Assembly: GCA_020025195.1 (NCBI GenBank)
Contig: JAHHSN010000010.1
Location: 1 to 44,383, forward strand
DNA length: 44,383 bases
Direction: 5' to 3'
Source of the DNA: Angelakisella sp.
GTDB lineage: Bacteria > Bacillota > Clostridia > Oscillospirales > Ruminococcaceae
Part shown: positions 7,921-15,818 of the stretch, one piece after another
Layout: the number at the start of each line of letters is the position of its first letter
Numbering within the stretch: the first letter of the stretch is position 1
The notes under the pieces: model-generated
The model's input: the letters and a program-made list of their open reading frames with translations, nothing else
The model's database searches: none
Told to the model about the DNA's origin: nothing
Position numbers and translations under genes: made by a program

Positions 7921-10900
7921 AAAAGCCGCTGGCAGCCCTGCTTTCACTGCTCCTGCTCACGCCTCTCTTTCCGACGTCTTTTGCCGCGCAAAAGACAGTG
8001 GAGATCCGAAGCGTTGAGGACTTTAACACCTTCGCCGAGGAGTGCGTACGCGACGTCTGGTCGCTCGGCGTCACGGTGGAGCTTCTTACCGACCTTGACT
8101 TTACCGGGCAGGAATTTACCCCTGTTCCCTATTTCCAAGGGGTCTTTCACGGCAACAATCACATCATCTCCGGGTTTTCTCTGGATGCCAAAGGCTCCCG
8201 TGTGGGGCTTTTCCGCACCCTGACCCGCCACGCCCTGGTGGAGGACCTCTCTGTGGAGGGCTCCATCACCCTGCACGGCACCGCCTCCCGCGCGGGGCTT
8301 CTCGCCGGGGAGTGTGACGGCGCGGTCCGGCGCGTAGTGGCGCGGGGCACGGTCACCGGCAAATCGGACGTTGGCGGCCTTGTCGGCTGCTGCGGAGAAA
8401 ACGGGCGTCTGGAAAGCTGCATCAGCTATGCCGCGGTTTCCGGCACCGAAAACACCGGCGGCATCGTGGGAGAAAACCTCGGTACCGTGCTGTCCTCTCT
8501 GAACTGCGGCCCGGTCAATACCGGGGACAATCAGAAAACGCCGCTCAATACCGGAGGTATTGCGGGACGCACCGAGGGAGTTGTCCGGGACTCCGTAAAC
8601 CAAGGGGAGGTGGGCTATCCCCACATCGGCTACAATGTCGGCGGTGTGGCGGGCCTGCAGACGGGAGAGATTACCGGCTGTCAGAATTACTCCGCCATTA
8701 ACGGCCGCAAGGACGTTGGCGGCATTACGGGACAACTGGAGCCGCTTTCCAAAATTGTCTCCAACCCCTCCTCCGCTGAAAATCTCAACCAAAACCTGTC
8801 GGCTCTGCTTTCCCAAACACAGGATTATCTCGACACCCTCGACTCCATGGTGGGACGCGGAAGCTCGGGGCTTCATACCATTCATCAGTCGGTAGGGGCC
8901 ATTAAGGATGCGGCGCACCAGTCCGGCTCAGGAAGCGGAAGACCCGGCAATTTCCTTCCGGAGCTTCTGCGGATCACCCAAGCGCTCTCTCCCCTCCTCA
9001 AGGAGACCCGCCCCGTGCTCTCGGCGTATCTTGACAACACCCAGACAGACGCCGAAACGATAAAAAACAACGCCGAAACGCTTTCCGGTTTCTTTGCCGG
9101 CCTGCCCGCAGAAAATGAAGCCGCGGGAATCCAAAAGGAGGCCGCGGACCGGATAAAGACCGAGACCGAGAACCTGAGGAAGGAGCTGCGGCTCCTCTCG
9201 GCGGAACTGGACGCCCTCTCCCTCTACTGCGACGCCGTCCAGAGAAAGAGCGAGGAAGGCTCCCTCACGGCGGACTCCGCGCCGCCCCTGCCCCCTGCCA
9301 AGCCGTGGGAACGGGTACAGAACGCCAAAACGGCGCTGGGCGCCCTCGGCTCAGCCAAAGACACCCTCTTCTCCGGGTGGGAGACCGCCGCCTCGGACGA
9401 GGAGGCCATCCGATCTGCTGCAGAGGCTCTTCTCTCCGCCGCAGATCGGCTTATCTCCGCGAGCAGCGCCTTCTTTACCCAGAGCGACGCCGCTCTTACG
9501 TCGGCAGATTCGTATTACAGCGAGCTGAAAGCCCTCTACGGCTCCTCCTCTGGCGGCTCCGGAGACCTCGGGCCGCTTCTCGATGAGATCGACAAACAGA
9601 CCGACATCATTCAGCGGGAAATGGATTCGATCCTTTCCGGCGCGGGGCAGGATCGCTCCCATCTGCAGTCCCTCTCCGATCAGATGCTTGTCAATCTGGA
9701 CGCCATCCGGGCGTCGCTCTACCATATGAACAAAAAGCCGGAGCTTAGCATAAAGGATCAGTCCCTCCATGTGACCCGGGGTCCCGGCGTTCTTTCCGAC
9801 TGCCGCTCCGAGAGCGATGTCCTGGGCGACTCCAACGTCGGCGGTATTCTGGGCTCGGTTTCGGTGGAGGTCACCGATAACCCCGAGACCACCCTGCCGC
9901 TGGAGGAGATCCAGCTTCTTTCCGACACCTATGTTTCGCTCATCGCCGCCATCCGGAACTGCCGCTTTGACGGAGACGTTTCGGTTCGCAATGACTGCGG
10001 CGGCGGCATCGTCGGGCGCGCCGAGGCGGGCGCCATCGTGGATTCGGCGGCGCGCGGCACCGTCTCGGTGGGGACCGACTACTGCGGCGGTATCGTCGGG
10101 CGCACCAAAGGTACTGTTCTCCGCTCTGCCGCCCTCATCGACCTTTCGGGAGAAGGATGGATCGGCGGTGTGGCGGGTCTGGGCAAGGATATGACCAACT
10201 GCCGCGTCATGGTGCATTGCCAGAGTTTCGGCGAGTACAGCGGCGCCATCGCGGGGGAAACCGACGGAATCCTGCAGGGCAACTGCTACCTCATGGAATC
10301 CCTCGCCGGTGTGGACGGCGTGGATTACGCCGGAAAAGCGGAAGGGCTGGACTTTCCCGCCTTCTCCAAGCTCCAATACATTCCCGTGGATTTTCTCACC
10401 CTTTCCTACCGCTTTGTCGTGGAAGGCGAGACGGTGGCGGAGATCCCCTTCTCCTACGGCGACGATCTGGATCTTTCTCTTGTGCCGCCCTCTCCCCAAT
10501 CCGGAGGGAAGCTTGGGCTCTGGCCGGAGTTCCCGACCGAGAACCTCACCCGCTCCATGGTGCTGGAGGCCTACTTTGAGGAGCCTGCTGACACCATCTC
10601 CTGGGGCGGCGAGATCCCCGAGCTGCTGGCGGAGGGCGCCTTCCTGCATGAGGCAGCGCTTACCGCGAAGGAAGAACCCCTCCCCGGAGACTTACCCGAA
10701 ATCGGCACCCCGCTTAAATGTTATTCCTATGAGGTGACCGGTGCTCGGCGCGAAACCGTAACCCTGCGCCTGAGGGCCGCGGATGTGCGTCATCCCGTGG
10801 CAGCAATCTGCCAAAACGGTCAGTGGACGGTCATCAAGGAGGCACAGCAAGACGGCAGCTACCTCGTTTTTGAGGCGCCACTTTCCGGCCAGCTCCTTCT

Positions 10901-11066
10901 GGCGGAGGGACGCTCCCCGGCGGTTCTGCCCATTGTGGCGGCAGTGGCGGGCGGAGCTCTGCTCCTGGCGGCAGGCATCCTGTTTTTAAAGAAAAAGCCC
11001 AAAAAGGAAAAGGCCTCCGAAAAGGAATCTCCCGAAGCGGAGCCCCCGGAGGAAGATCTCTTCTGA
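7908..11066 (+). CDS. Membrane-anchored surface protein with split GLUG repeats and long helical insert
   Basis: A 1052-residue exported protein. Residues 1-27 are a signal peptide. About 80-280 and 640-815 contain GLUG-type repeats (DVGGLVG, NTGGIVG, NTGGIAG, NVGGVAG, then NVGGILG, CGGGIVG, CGGIVG, IGGVAG), likely a beta-solenoid. Between them, about 283-616 is strongly helical and coiled-coil-like, rich in Leu, Ala, Ser and Glu. A beta-rich region leads to one membrane helix at about 1007-1027 and a Lys-rich then acidic cytoplasmic tail, so nearly all of the protein is outside. The start at 7908 has GAGGAGG 10-11 bases upstream, inside the MMPL gene. Coupling to MMPL suggests an extracytoplasmic partner or adaptor, an inference. 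The catalytic function is unknown and no LPXTG motif is seen. Confidence 0.88.
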   Translation: MEKIKKPLAALLSLLLLTPLFPTSFAAQKTVEIRSVEDFNTFAEECVRDVWSLGVTVELLTDLDFTGQEFTPVPYFQGVFHGNNHIISGFSLDAKGSRVGLFRTLTRHALVEDLSVEGSITLHGTASRAGLLAGECDGAVRRVVARGTVTGKSDVGGLVGCCGENGRLESCISYAAVSGTENTGGIVGENLGTVLSSLNCGPVNTGDNQKTPLNTGGIAGRTEGVVRDSVNQGEVGYPHIGYNVGGVAGLQTGEITGCQNYSAINGRKDVGGITGQLEPLSKIVSNPSSAENLNQNLSALLSQTQDYLDTLDSMVGRGSSGLHTIHQSVGAIKDAAHQSGSGSGRPGNFLPELLRITQALSPLLKETRPVLSAYLDNTQTDAETIKNNAETLSGFFAGLPAENEAAGIQKEAADRIKTETENLRKELRLLSAELDALSLYCDAVQRKSEEGSLTADSAPPLPPAKPWERVQNAKTALGALGSAKDTLFSGWETAASDEEAIRSAAEALLSAADRLISASSAFFTQSDAALTSADSYYSELKALYGSSSGGSGDLGPLLDEIDKQTDIIQREMDSILSGAGQDRSHLQSLSDQMLVNLDAIRASLYHMNKKPELSIKDQSLHVTRGPGVLSDCRSESDVLGDSNVGGILGSVSVEVTDNPETTLPLEEIQLLSDTYVSLIAAIRNCRFDGDVSVRNDCGGGIVGRAEAGAIVDSAARGTVSVGTDYCGGIVGRTKGTVLRSAALIDLSGEGWIGGVAGLGKDMTNCRVMVHCQSFGEYSGAIAGETDGILQGNCYLMESLAGVDGVDYAGKAEGLDFPAFSKLQYIPVDFLTLSYRFVVEGETVAEIPFSYGDDLDLSLVPPSPQSGGKLGLWPEFPTENLTRSMVLEAYFEEPADTISWGGEIPELLAEGAFLHEAALTAKEEPLPGDLPEIGTPLKCYSYEVTGARRETVTLRLRAADVRHPVAAICQNGQWTVIKEAQQDGSYLVFEAPLSGQLLLAEGRSPAVLPIVAAVAGGALLLAAGILFLKKKPKKEKASEKESPEAEPPEEDLF

Positions 11067-11077
11067 CTGGATAAAAT

Positions 11078-11109
11078 AAAAGATCCCTCCGGCTTCGGGG
11101 GGATCTTTT
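11078..11109. terminator. Bidirectional terminator between the GLUG and MATE genes
   Basis: AAAGATCCCTCCG pairs with CGGGGGGATCTTT around GCTT with one wobble pair, flanked by A and T runs. It sits between two convergent genes. Confidence 0.9.
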
Positions 11110-11128
11110 GCTATGCTGAAACGGGGTC

Positions 11129-12823
11129 TTACATCTTCTCGAACTCCTCGACCTCGGTTACAAAGACGGTCGCGCCGCCCACCATCACCTCGGTCTGGTT
11201 GGTGGAGGAACCGGAGGCCAGCTGCACCGTCGCGGGAACGGTTTCCCGGCGAGTAGAGCAGTTGGAACGGATGATGGTGATCGCATCCTTTACCTTTTCC
11301 GCCTCAGTACCGATGAGAACGGTTGTGTTTCCGGCGCTCAAAAAGCCGCCGGAGGAAGCCATCTTGGTGAAATAGAAGCCGCCCTGAGCCAGCGCTCGGC
11401 AGACCTCGTCGGAATCCTTCTTGCTGATAATCGCTGTAATCATCTTCATAACGGGTATCCTCCTCTTATCATCAATGGAAATGTGGTTTGCATAGAGGCG
11501 CCACTCTTTCACCTGCCGGGCATAAAGCACAAGGCCGACGGTGCCGGTAATGACCTCCGAAAGGGGAAACGCGGTCCAGGCGTAGGTAAGGCCCAGCCGG
11601 GACATGAGCCAAAAGATCGGAATGAGGCAGAAGATCTGTCTCGTAAGGGAAAGCAGGATGCTGGGCTTCGCCTTGCCGATCGCCTGAAAAAAGACCGGCA
11701 TCATAAGCGAGACCACCGCGGGGAAAAAGCTGATTGCTATAATGCGGAAGGCGGGAACGCCGATCTCGATGACATTGGCGCTGTCCGCAAAAATGCCGAG
11801 AAGCTGGGCGGGGATCAGCTCAAAGCCAAGCACCCCGAGGAGCATAAAGCCCATGGAAATCAGGATCGTGTTCTTATAGATCGTTCGGCAGCGGTCGTAA
11901 TCTCGCTTGGCGTGGGTGTAGCTTAAAAGCGGAACGATGCAGGTCTGCAGGCCATTGAGCGGAATGAAGAAGAAGGACTGCAGCTTATAGTAAAGTCCCA
12001 GCACAGTGACCGCCTCATCGCAGAACTCCGCCAGAATGACGTTGAGCGCCATAATATAAACGGTAAACAGGAGCTGCATGAAGATGGAGGGGAAGCCGAG
12101 CTTGTAGATCCGATGGGTGTGGGAAAGGAGCAGCTTCACGCGGGGCGGTTTCCGGAAGCCGCCAGAGGTGATAAGCGCCGCGACCACCTGACCCGCCACC
12201 GTCGCATAAGCGGCGCCCGCGATACCAAAAGCGGGGATTTTGCCCATGCCGAAGATGAGGATGGGATCAAGGACGATATTGGTGAGCGCTCCCGCCACCT
12301 GCGCGATCATGGGGGTCCTCATATTGCCCGCCGCCTGGTGCACCTTGCTCCAGATGCTTTCCAGAAAGACGGCGAGGCTCCCGAAGCAGACGATCTGTCC
12401 ATACTGGACGGCATATTCCACCGCCGCGGGGGCGTCCGCCGAAAGATTCACATACGGGCGGATGAGCAGTCCGCTCACCACCGCAAAAAGGAACCAGCTG
12501 ACGACGGCAAGAATCGTTCCCGTCCCCGCCGTTTGATCGGCACGGCGTCCGCGGCCCTTGGCATAATCCTGCGACATCAGGGTGTTGACCCCGACGCCGG
12601 TCCCTACCGCCACCGCTGTAATGATGAGCTGGATGGGATAGATGACCGAAAGTGCGGTCAGTCCATCCGCCGAATACCGCCCGACAAAAAAGCTGTCCAC
12701 GATATTATACATGGCCTGAATGAGCTGTGCCAGCATGACCGGGGGTGCGATCCGCCCGAGGATCTTCCAGGTGTTATTTTCTTCAAAGACGGCTTCTGCC
12801 GAAGCCTGTCCTCCTGATTTCAT
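11129..12823 (-). CDS. MATE efflux transporter fused to a DarA/PstA c-di-AMP receptor domain
   Basis: Residues 1 to about 440 form a 12-helix MATE-family antiporter, which exports drugs or metabolites using a cation gradient. Residues 459-564 are a complete PII-like c-di-AMP receptor of the DarA/PstA (DUF970) family: it opens with KMITAIISKKDS, then TKMASSGGFLSAGNTTVLIG and ends with VGGATVFVTEVEEF. No stop codon separates them. The residue before the TK motif is aromatic where I recall an arginine in Staphylococcus PstA. AAGAGGAGG lies 9 bases before the ATG at codon 459, so a free receptor may also be made. The start at 12823 follows GAGGAGAGGAGAG. The leader is attenuator-like. DarA usually lies beside tmk, but tmk here is 26 kb away. 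Confidence 0.92.
   Translation of the reverse strand: MKSGGQASAEAVFEENNTWKILGRIAPPVMLAQLIQAMYNIVDSFFVGRYSADGLTALSVIYPIQLIITAVAVGTGVGVNTLMSQDYAKGRGRRADQTAGTGTILAVVSWFLFAVVSGLLIRPYVNLSADAPAAVEYAVQYGQIVCFGSLAVFLESIWSKVHQAAGNMRTPMIAQVAGALTNIVLDPILIFGMGKIPAFGIAGAAYATVAGQVVAALITSGGFRKPPRVKLLLSHTHRIYKLGFPSIFMQLLFTVYIMALNVILAEFCDEAVTVLGLYYKLQSFFFIPLNGLQTCIVPLLSYTHAKRDYDRCRTIYKNTILISMGFMLLGVLGFELIPAQLLGIFADSANVIEIGVPAFRIIAISFFPAVVSLMMPVFFQAIGKAKPSILLSLTRQIFCLIPIFWLMSRLGLTYAWTAFPLSEVITGTVGLVLYARQVKEWRLYANHISIDDKRRIPVMKMITAIISKKDSDEVCRALAQGGFYFTKMASSGGFLSAGNTTVLIGTEAEKVKDAITIIRSNCSTRRETVPATVQLASGSSTNQTEVMVGGATVFVTEVEEFEKM
11449..11467 (-). promoter_or_regulatory. Internal ribosome binding site and start codon for a free DarA/PstA protein
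   Basis: On the minus strand AAGAGGAGG (11459-11467) is followed after 9 bases by ATG (11447-11449), exactly where canonical DarA/PstA proteins begin. It lies inside the MATE-fusion reading frame and in the same frame. It would give a free product of 106 residues (11129-11449). Confidence 0.7.
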
Positions 12824-12852
12824 CGGTTCTCTCTCCTCTCCTCAAAAAAGTT

Positions 12853-12926
12853 AAAAACGGCGACTTCATCCGAAATCACCGATTTTCTTATTCACGAAAA
12901 AAGCCTTGGGGCGTCACCCATCGGCC
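12853..12926 (-). promoter_or_regulatory. Attenuator-like leader with two terminator hairpins ahead of MATE-DarA
   Basis: Two hairpins lie in a leader of about 100 bases. The first (12897-12926) has GCC/GGC and UGGG/CCCA stems and ends in six U. The second (12858-12881) pairs CGGUGAUUUC with GAAGUCGCCG around GGAU over all ten positions and is followed by five U. Both lie upstream of the start codon, so premature termination probably controls expression. I could not match the leader to a known riboswitch. Confidence 0.6.
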
Positions 12927-12933
12927 ATCCATA

Positions 12934-12961
12934 ATTATAGACGGAATCCCGCCCATGTCAA
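12934..12961 (-). promoter_or_regulatory. Strong sigma-A promoter for MATE-DarA
   Basis: Perfect TTGACA (12956-12961) and perfect TATAAT (12934-12939) with a 16-base spacer on the minus strand. Confidence 0.85.
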
Positions 12962-13030
12962 CGCTCATTTATTGCAGAATTTAAGGTCATTTAGGGGGTA
13001 AATTTTGTCCATTTTTGAGCTTTTCCCCAG

Positions 13031-13082
13031 AAAAAAGAGACGCCCGGAAGCCTCCCTCACGGGAAAGGCTCCCCAGCGTCTC
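13031..13082 (-). terminator. Terminator after the nitroreductase gene
   Basis: GAGACGC (13037-13043) pairs with GCGTCTC (13076-13082) with an inner AGCCT/AGGCT stem. On the minus strand it ends in six U. Confidence 0.85.
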
Positions 13083-13093
13083 AAAACTGTTCC

Positions 13094-13843
13094 TTATTTC
13101 TTTTCCTGCGCGGTAAAATGGCGGAGAATGGCGCGGCAGGAGCGGGTCATCTCATCCCGGAAGCCGCAGAAGAATTTCCGCTTTGCGAAGGCGGTCGCCC
13201 ACGTCTCCAGCTCTTCCGGGGACTCGGCGCCGCTGTGACGGGTGAACATTTTCAAAAGCTCCTCCCCCTCCCGACGGCGGTAGCAGTCAACGGAGAGAAG
13301 CTCCTCGGGTGCAAAATGAAGGGCCTTTTTCCGGGTCTTCTGCGCCGGGGCGGGACGCCCGAACACCAGCATGGCAAAGGGGGCCGCCATGGGAGGAAGG
13401 CCGAAGGTCTCGATGTTTTCCTCCGCGTGCTCCAAAATATCCCCGATGTAGCAGGAACCGATGCCCAGCGATTCCGCCGCGAGGACGGCATTCTGGGCCG
13501 CCGCCATGGCGTCCTGCGCCGCAAGGAGGAAATCCGCCTCGGTCAGCGCCCCCGGCTCCATGCCGAAGTGATGGAACAGGTCCATCCACTTCTGCCAGTC
13601 AACAACAAAGAGGAGGACAAGCGGGGCTTTCGCAATAAAGGGCTGGTGGTCACAGCGCTCAGCCAAAAGCTCCTTGAGGGCAGGGTCCTGCACCTCGATG
13701 ATGGAATAAAGCGACATATTGCCGGCGGTGGGGGCTTCTGCCGCGGCTTTCAGAATGATTTCCCGCTCCTCAGCGGTGATGGGCTCCTCGGTATAGGCGC
13801 GCACCGACTTGCGGGCAAACAGGGTCTCCAGGGTCTCGTTCAT
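13094..13843 (-). CDS. Nitroreductase-family NAD(P)H oxidoreductase (FMN)
   Basis: A 249-residue flavoenzyme of the nitroreductase/NfsA-FRP group. The N-terminal RKSVRAYTEEPI motif binds the FMN phosphate, followed by AAAEAPTAGNMSLYSI and the mid-protein AAESLGIGSCYIGDI motif typical of the family. It would transfer hydride from NAD(P)H to nitro, quinone or flavin substrates in the cytoplasm; the natural substrate is not evident. AAAGGAG stands 8 bases before the ATG at 13843. The gene is flanked by its own terminator and shows no obvious functional link to the HAD gene upstream. Confidence 0.88.
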   Translation of the reverse strand: MNETLETLFARKSVRAYTEEPITAEEREIILKAAAEAPTAGNMSLYSIIEVQDPALKELLAERCDHQPFIAKAPLVLLFVVDWQKWMDLFHHFGMEPGALTEADFLLAAQDAMAAAQNAVLAAESLGIGSCYIGDILEHAEENIETFGLPPMAAPFAMLVFGRPAPAQKTRKKALHFAPEELLSVDCYRRREGEELLKMFTRHSGAESPEELETWATAFAKRKFFCGFRDEMTRSCRAILRHFTAQEKK

Positions 13844-14004
13844 AGGACGGCTCCTTTCGCGGGGGCTGATCCCCCGGTTATTTTTTCTGTTCTGTCCCGC
13901 TCCGGCATGGAAAGCCGGGACGGGAAAATGCCGCCGGGAACGCCTGGGGCCGCCCGAAAACGGGAGGTCATCCGGCGTCCGGCGCTTTTTACGGTCTCTT
14001 AAAT

Positions 14005-14607
14005 TCAGCCCTTCAGAATTTTCTCCAACTCGGCCGACGCCTGCTCATAATTCCGGAAGACGATTCCCGTTACCCCAAGGCTCCGGGCCGTCTCGATGTT
14101 CTCCGGCCGGTCATCCAGCATGACGGCGTGGGTGGGTTCGATGCCGTATTCCTCAAAAAGCGCCCGGTAAAAGGCGGGGTCCGGCTTAATGAGCCGGTAG
14201 CGGTAGGAAAACGCCGCGCCGTCCATATAGGGTAAAAAACCCATGCGGTCCTTTGTCCGCCCAAAGAGCTTTTCGGAATAGTTGGAGAGGATGTAAAGCC
14301 TGAAGCCCCGTTCCTTAAGGCTCCTCACCCATTCCACCGCATAGGGCATCATCGTGATGGCGTCGTAAAGTCCCTCAAAGACCGCACGGATCTCCCGCCC
14401 GTACTCCGGGGCGTTCTTGATGAAGCCTTCCACAACCTCTTCCTCGGTCATCACCCCGCGGTCCAGCTCATTCCAGAGGGGGACGCCGAACATCTTCTCC
14501 CTAAGCGTCGCCCTGATTTCCGGGGAAAGCCCCATCCGCTCCATCAGCTCGTCCGGCTTAAAGTCCACCAGCACCTTGCCTACATCAAAAATAACGGTAT
14601 CGATCAT
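14005..14607 (-). CDS. HAD-superfamily hydrolase (YihX-like phosphatase)
   Basis: A 200-residue haloacid dehalogenase-type phosphatase. Motif I is IFDVGKVLVDF with nucleophile D8; motif II is LSNYS; motif III is the Lys of LIKPDP; and motif IV is MLDDRPEN. The DxG form of motif I and the small helical cap (about 20-80) are like YihX and related sugar-phosphate phosphatases. I moved the start to ATG 14607 because AAAAGGAGAG is located between the upstream ATG 14631 and this codon and is correctly spaced only for 14607. It is cytoplasmic. The substrate is unknown. Confidence 0.88.
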   Translation of the reverse strand: MIDTVIFDVGKVLVDFKPDELMERMGLSPEIRATLREKMFGVPLWNELDRGVMTEEEVVEGFIKNAPEYGREIRAVFEGLYDAITMMPYAVEWVRSLKERGFRLYILSNYSEKLFGRTKDRMGFLPYMDGAAFSYRYRLIKPDPAFYRALFEEYGIEPTHAVMLDDRPENIETARSLGVTGIVFRNYEQASAELEKILKG

Positions 14608-14669
14608 GCCGATCTTCTCTCCTTTTTCCATCCCCTGCGGGAATTTATTGTCTTTCCCTATTATAATAC

Positions 14670-14702
14670 AAAAACGCCCTCCGGGTAAAGGAAGAGCGTT
14701 TT
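14670..14702 (-). terminator. Terminator after the polyferredoxin gene
   Basis: AAAACGC pairs with GCGTTTT, with inner CTTCC/GGAG pairing, followed by a U-run on the minus strand just after the stop at 14708. Confidence 0.8.
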
Positions 14703-14707
14703 TTGTT

Positions 14708-15607
14708 TCAGGCTTCGGCCGGGGGCTTGCCGGGATGCTTTTGCCCGGCCGCCGGGAAATCCTTCCCCAGAAGGAAGCCGGAGTTGATGGCCCCGTGCGG
14801 ACAGACCTTTTTGCAGCGATTGCATCGGATGCACTCGACGGAATTGATGTTTTCCGTCACCTTGACCTCCATGCCGCAGGCCTTTTCGCAGGCGCCGCAG
14901 TGAACGCACTTTTTTTCATCGACCTTCATCTGATAGAAGCCGAGGCGGTTGAAAAGCCCGTAAATGGCGCCCAGCGGGCAGAGATATTTGCAGAAGGGAC
15001 GGTAGAGGAAAACAGATCCCACCACCACCGCCGTCAGGATCAGCATCTTCCACGAAAAGAGGAAACCCACCGCCGCGCGGAGGCTTTCATTCTGGATGAG
15101 GAGCGGGATGCCGCCCTCCAGCGTACCCGCGGGGCAGACCAGCTTGCAGAACCACGGTACACCGATACCGTAGGCGCCCGCCACCGTCATGGGCAGTATG
15201 ATGACCAGCACCACAAGGAGGACATATTTGAGGGCGCGAAGCGGCTTATCCACCTTTTGGGGGATTTTGACCTTCCTGCTCTTTATTTTATGCAGGAGAT
15301 CCTGCAAAAAGCCGAAGGGACAGAGAAATCCGCAGATCAGACGCCCCAGAAGGACGCCGAAAAAGAGCAGCAGCCCCACCACATAGTAGGAGAAGCCCTG
15401 CTTATGTCCGGAAAGCACCGCCTGCAAAGAGCCGATGGGGCAGGAACCGAGAGCGCCCGGGCAGGAATAGCAGTTGAGGCCCGGCACGCAGACACGTTTG
15501 CTTGCGCCCTGCCAAATCTCGCCCTTTGCGAAGCCCACGAGGTTCGCGTTGGAGAGGAAGGCGGCAAGCCCCTGAATAAGATGCCGTTTGGTTTCTTTTA
15601 TCTTCAT
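14708..15607 (-). CDS. Membrane-bound 4Fe-4S polyferredoxin (NapH/CcoG-like)
   Basis: A 299-residue membrane protein for electron transfer. A Cys cluster comes first (C40, C46, C49, C56). Membrane segments follow, interrupted by three CxxxCP motifs (C92/C96, C154/C158, C206/C210) as in NapH-type quinol dehydrogenases. Two full ferredoxin clusters close the protein: C234, C237, C240, C244 and C259, C262, C265, C269. I set the start at ATG 15607, 4 bases after the CD1871A-like gene, because longer forms overlap that gene. It probably passes electrons across or along the membrane to the thioredoxin-like lipoprotein encoded upstream in the same operon, an inference from context. Confidence 0.88.
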   Translation of the reverse strand: MKIKETKRHLIQGLAAFLSNANLVGFAKGEIWQGASKRVCVPGLNCYSCPGALGSCPIGSLQAVLSGHKQGFSYYVVGLLLFFGVLLGRLICGFLCPFGFLQDLLHKIKSRKVKIPQKVDKPLRALKYVLLVVLVIILPMTVAGAYGIGVPWFCKLVCPAGTLEGGIPLLIQNESLRAAVGFLFSWKMLILTAVVVGSVFLYRPFCKYLCPLGAIYGLFNRLGFYQMKVDEKKCVHCGACEKACGMEVKVTENINSVECIRCNRCKKVCPHGAINSGFLLGKDFPAAGQKHPGKPPAEA

Positions 15608-15611
15608 GCCG

Positions 15612-15746
15612 TCACCCCACTCCGATGCACTCAAGGCAAATGCGGACCGCCTTTTGGAGGACGGTTTCCGTCTCCCCCACCGAAACTCCAAGGAGAATGA
15701 GGGCCGCTGCCCCCAAGAGAATACCGTATTTGAGATAGTGTTTCAT
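15612..15746 (-). CDS. CD1871A-family CXXC mini-protein
   Basis: A 44-residue protein too short for usual gene finders. It has a short charged start, one membrane helix (about 8-23), then GETETVLQKA and the end VRICLECIGVG with a CLEC motif. Small proteins of this form (CD1871A family) are found in Clostridia next to TlpA-like and polyferredoxin genes, as here. It ends 4 bases before the polyferredoxin start, with AGAGG ahead of its own ATG. It is probably a membrane redox accessory of the operon. The cysteine pair may carry a disulfide or metal. Confidence 0.85.
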   Translation of the reverse strand: MKHYLKYGILLGAAALILLGVSVGETETVLQKAVRICLECIGVG

Positions 15747-15759
15747 AAAAGACCTCTAA

Positions 15760-15783
15760 ACGCTCGGCAGGGGAACCCCTGCC
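15760..15783 (-). other. Intercistronic hairpin between Rrf2 and the CD1871A-like gene
   Basis: CGGCAGGGG pairs perfectly with CCCCTGCCG around two bases. No U-run follows, so it is more likely an mRNA processing or stability element than a terminator. Confidence 0.5.
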
Positions 15784-15818
15784 GCAGACTCCTTTCTGCT
15801 CCGATCCAAAGAGCGGCG

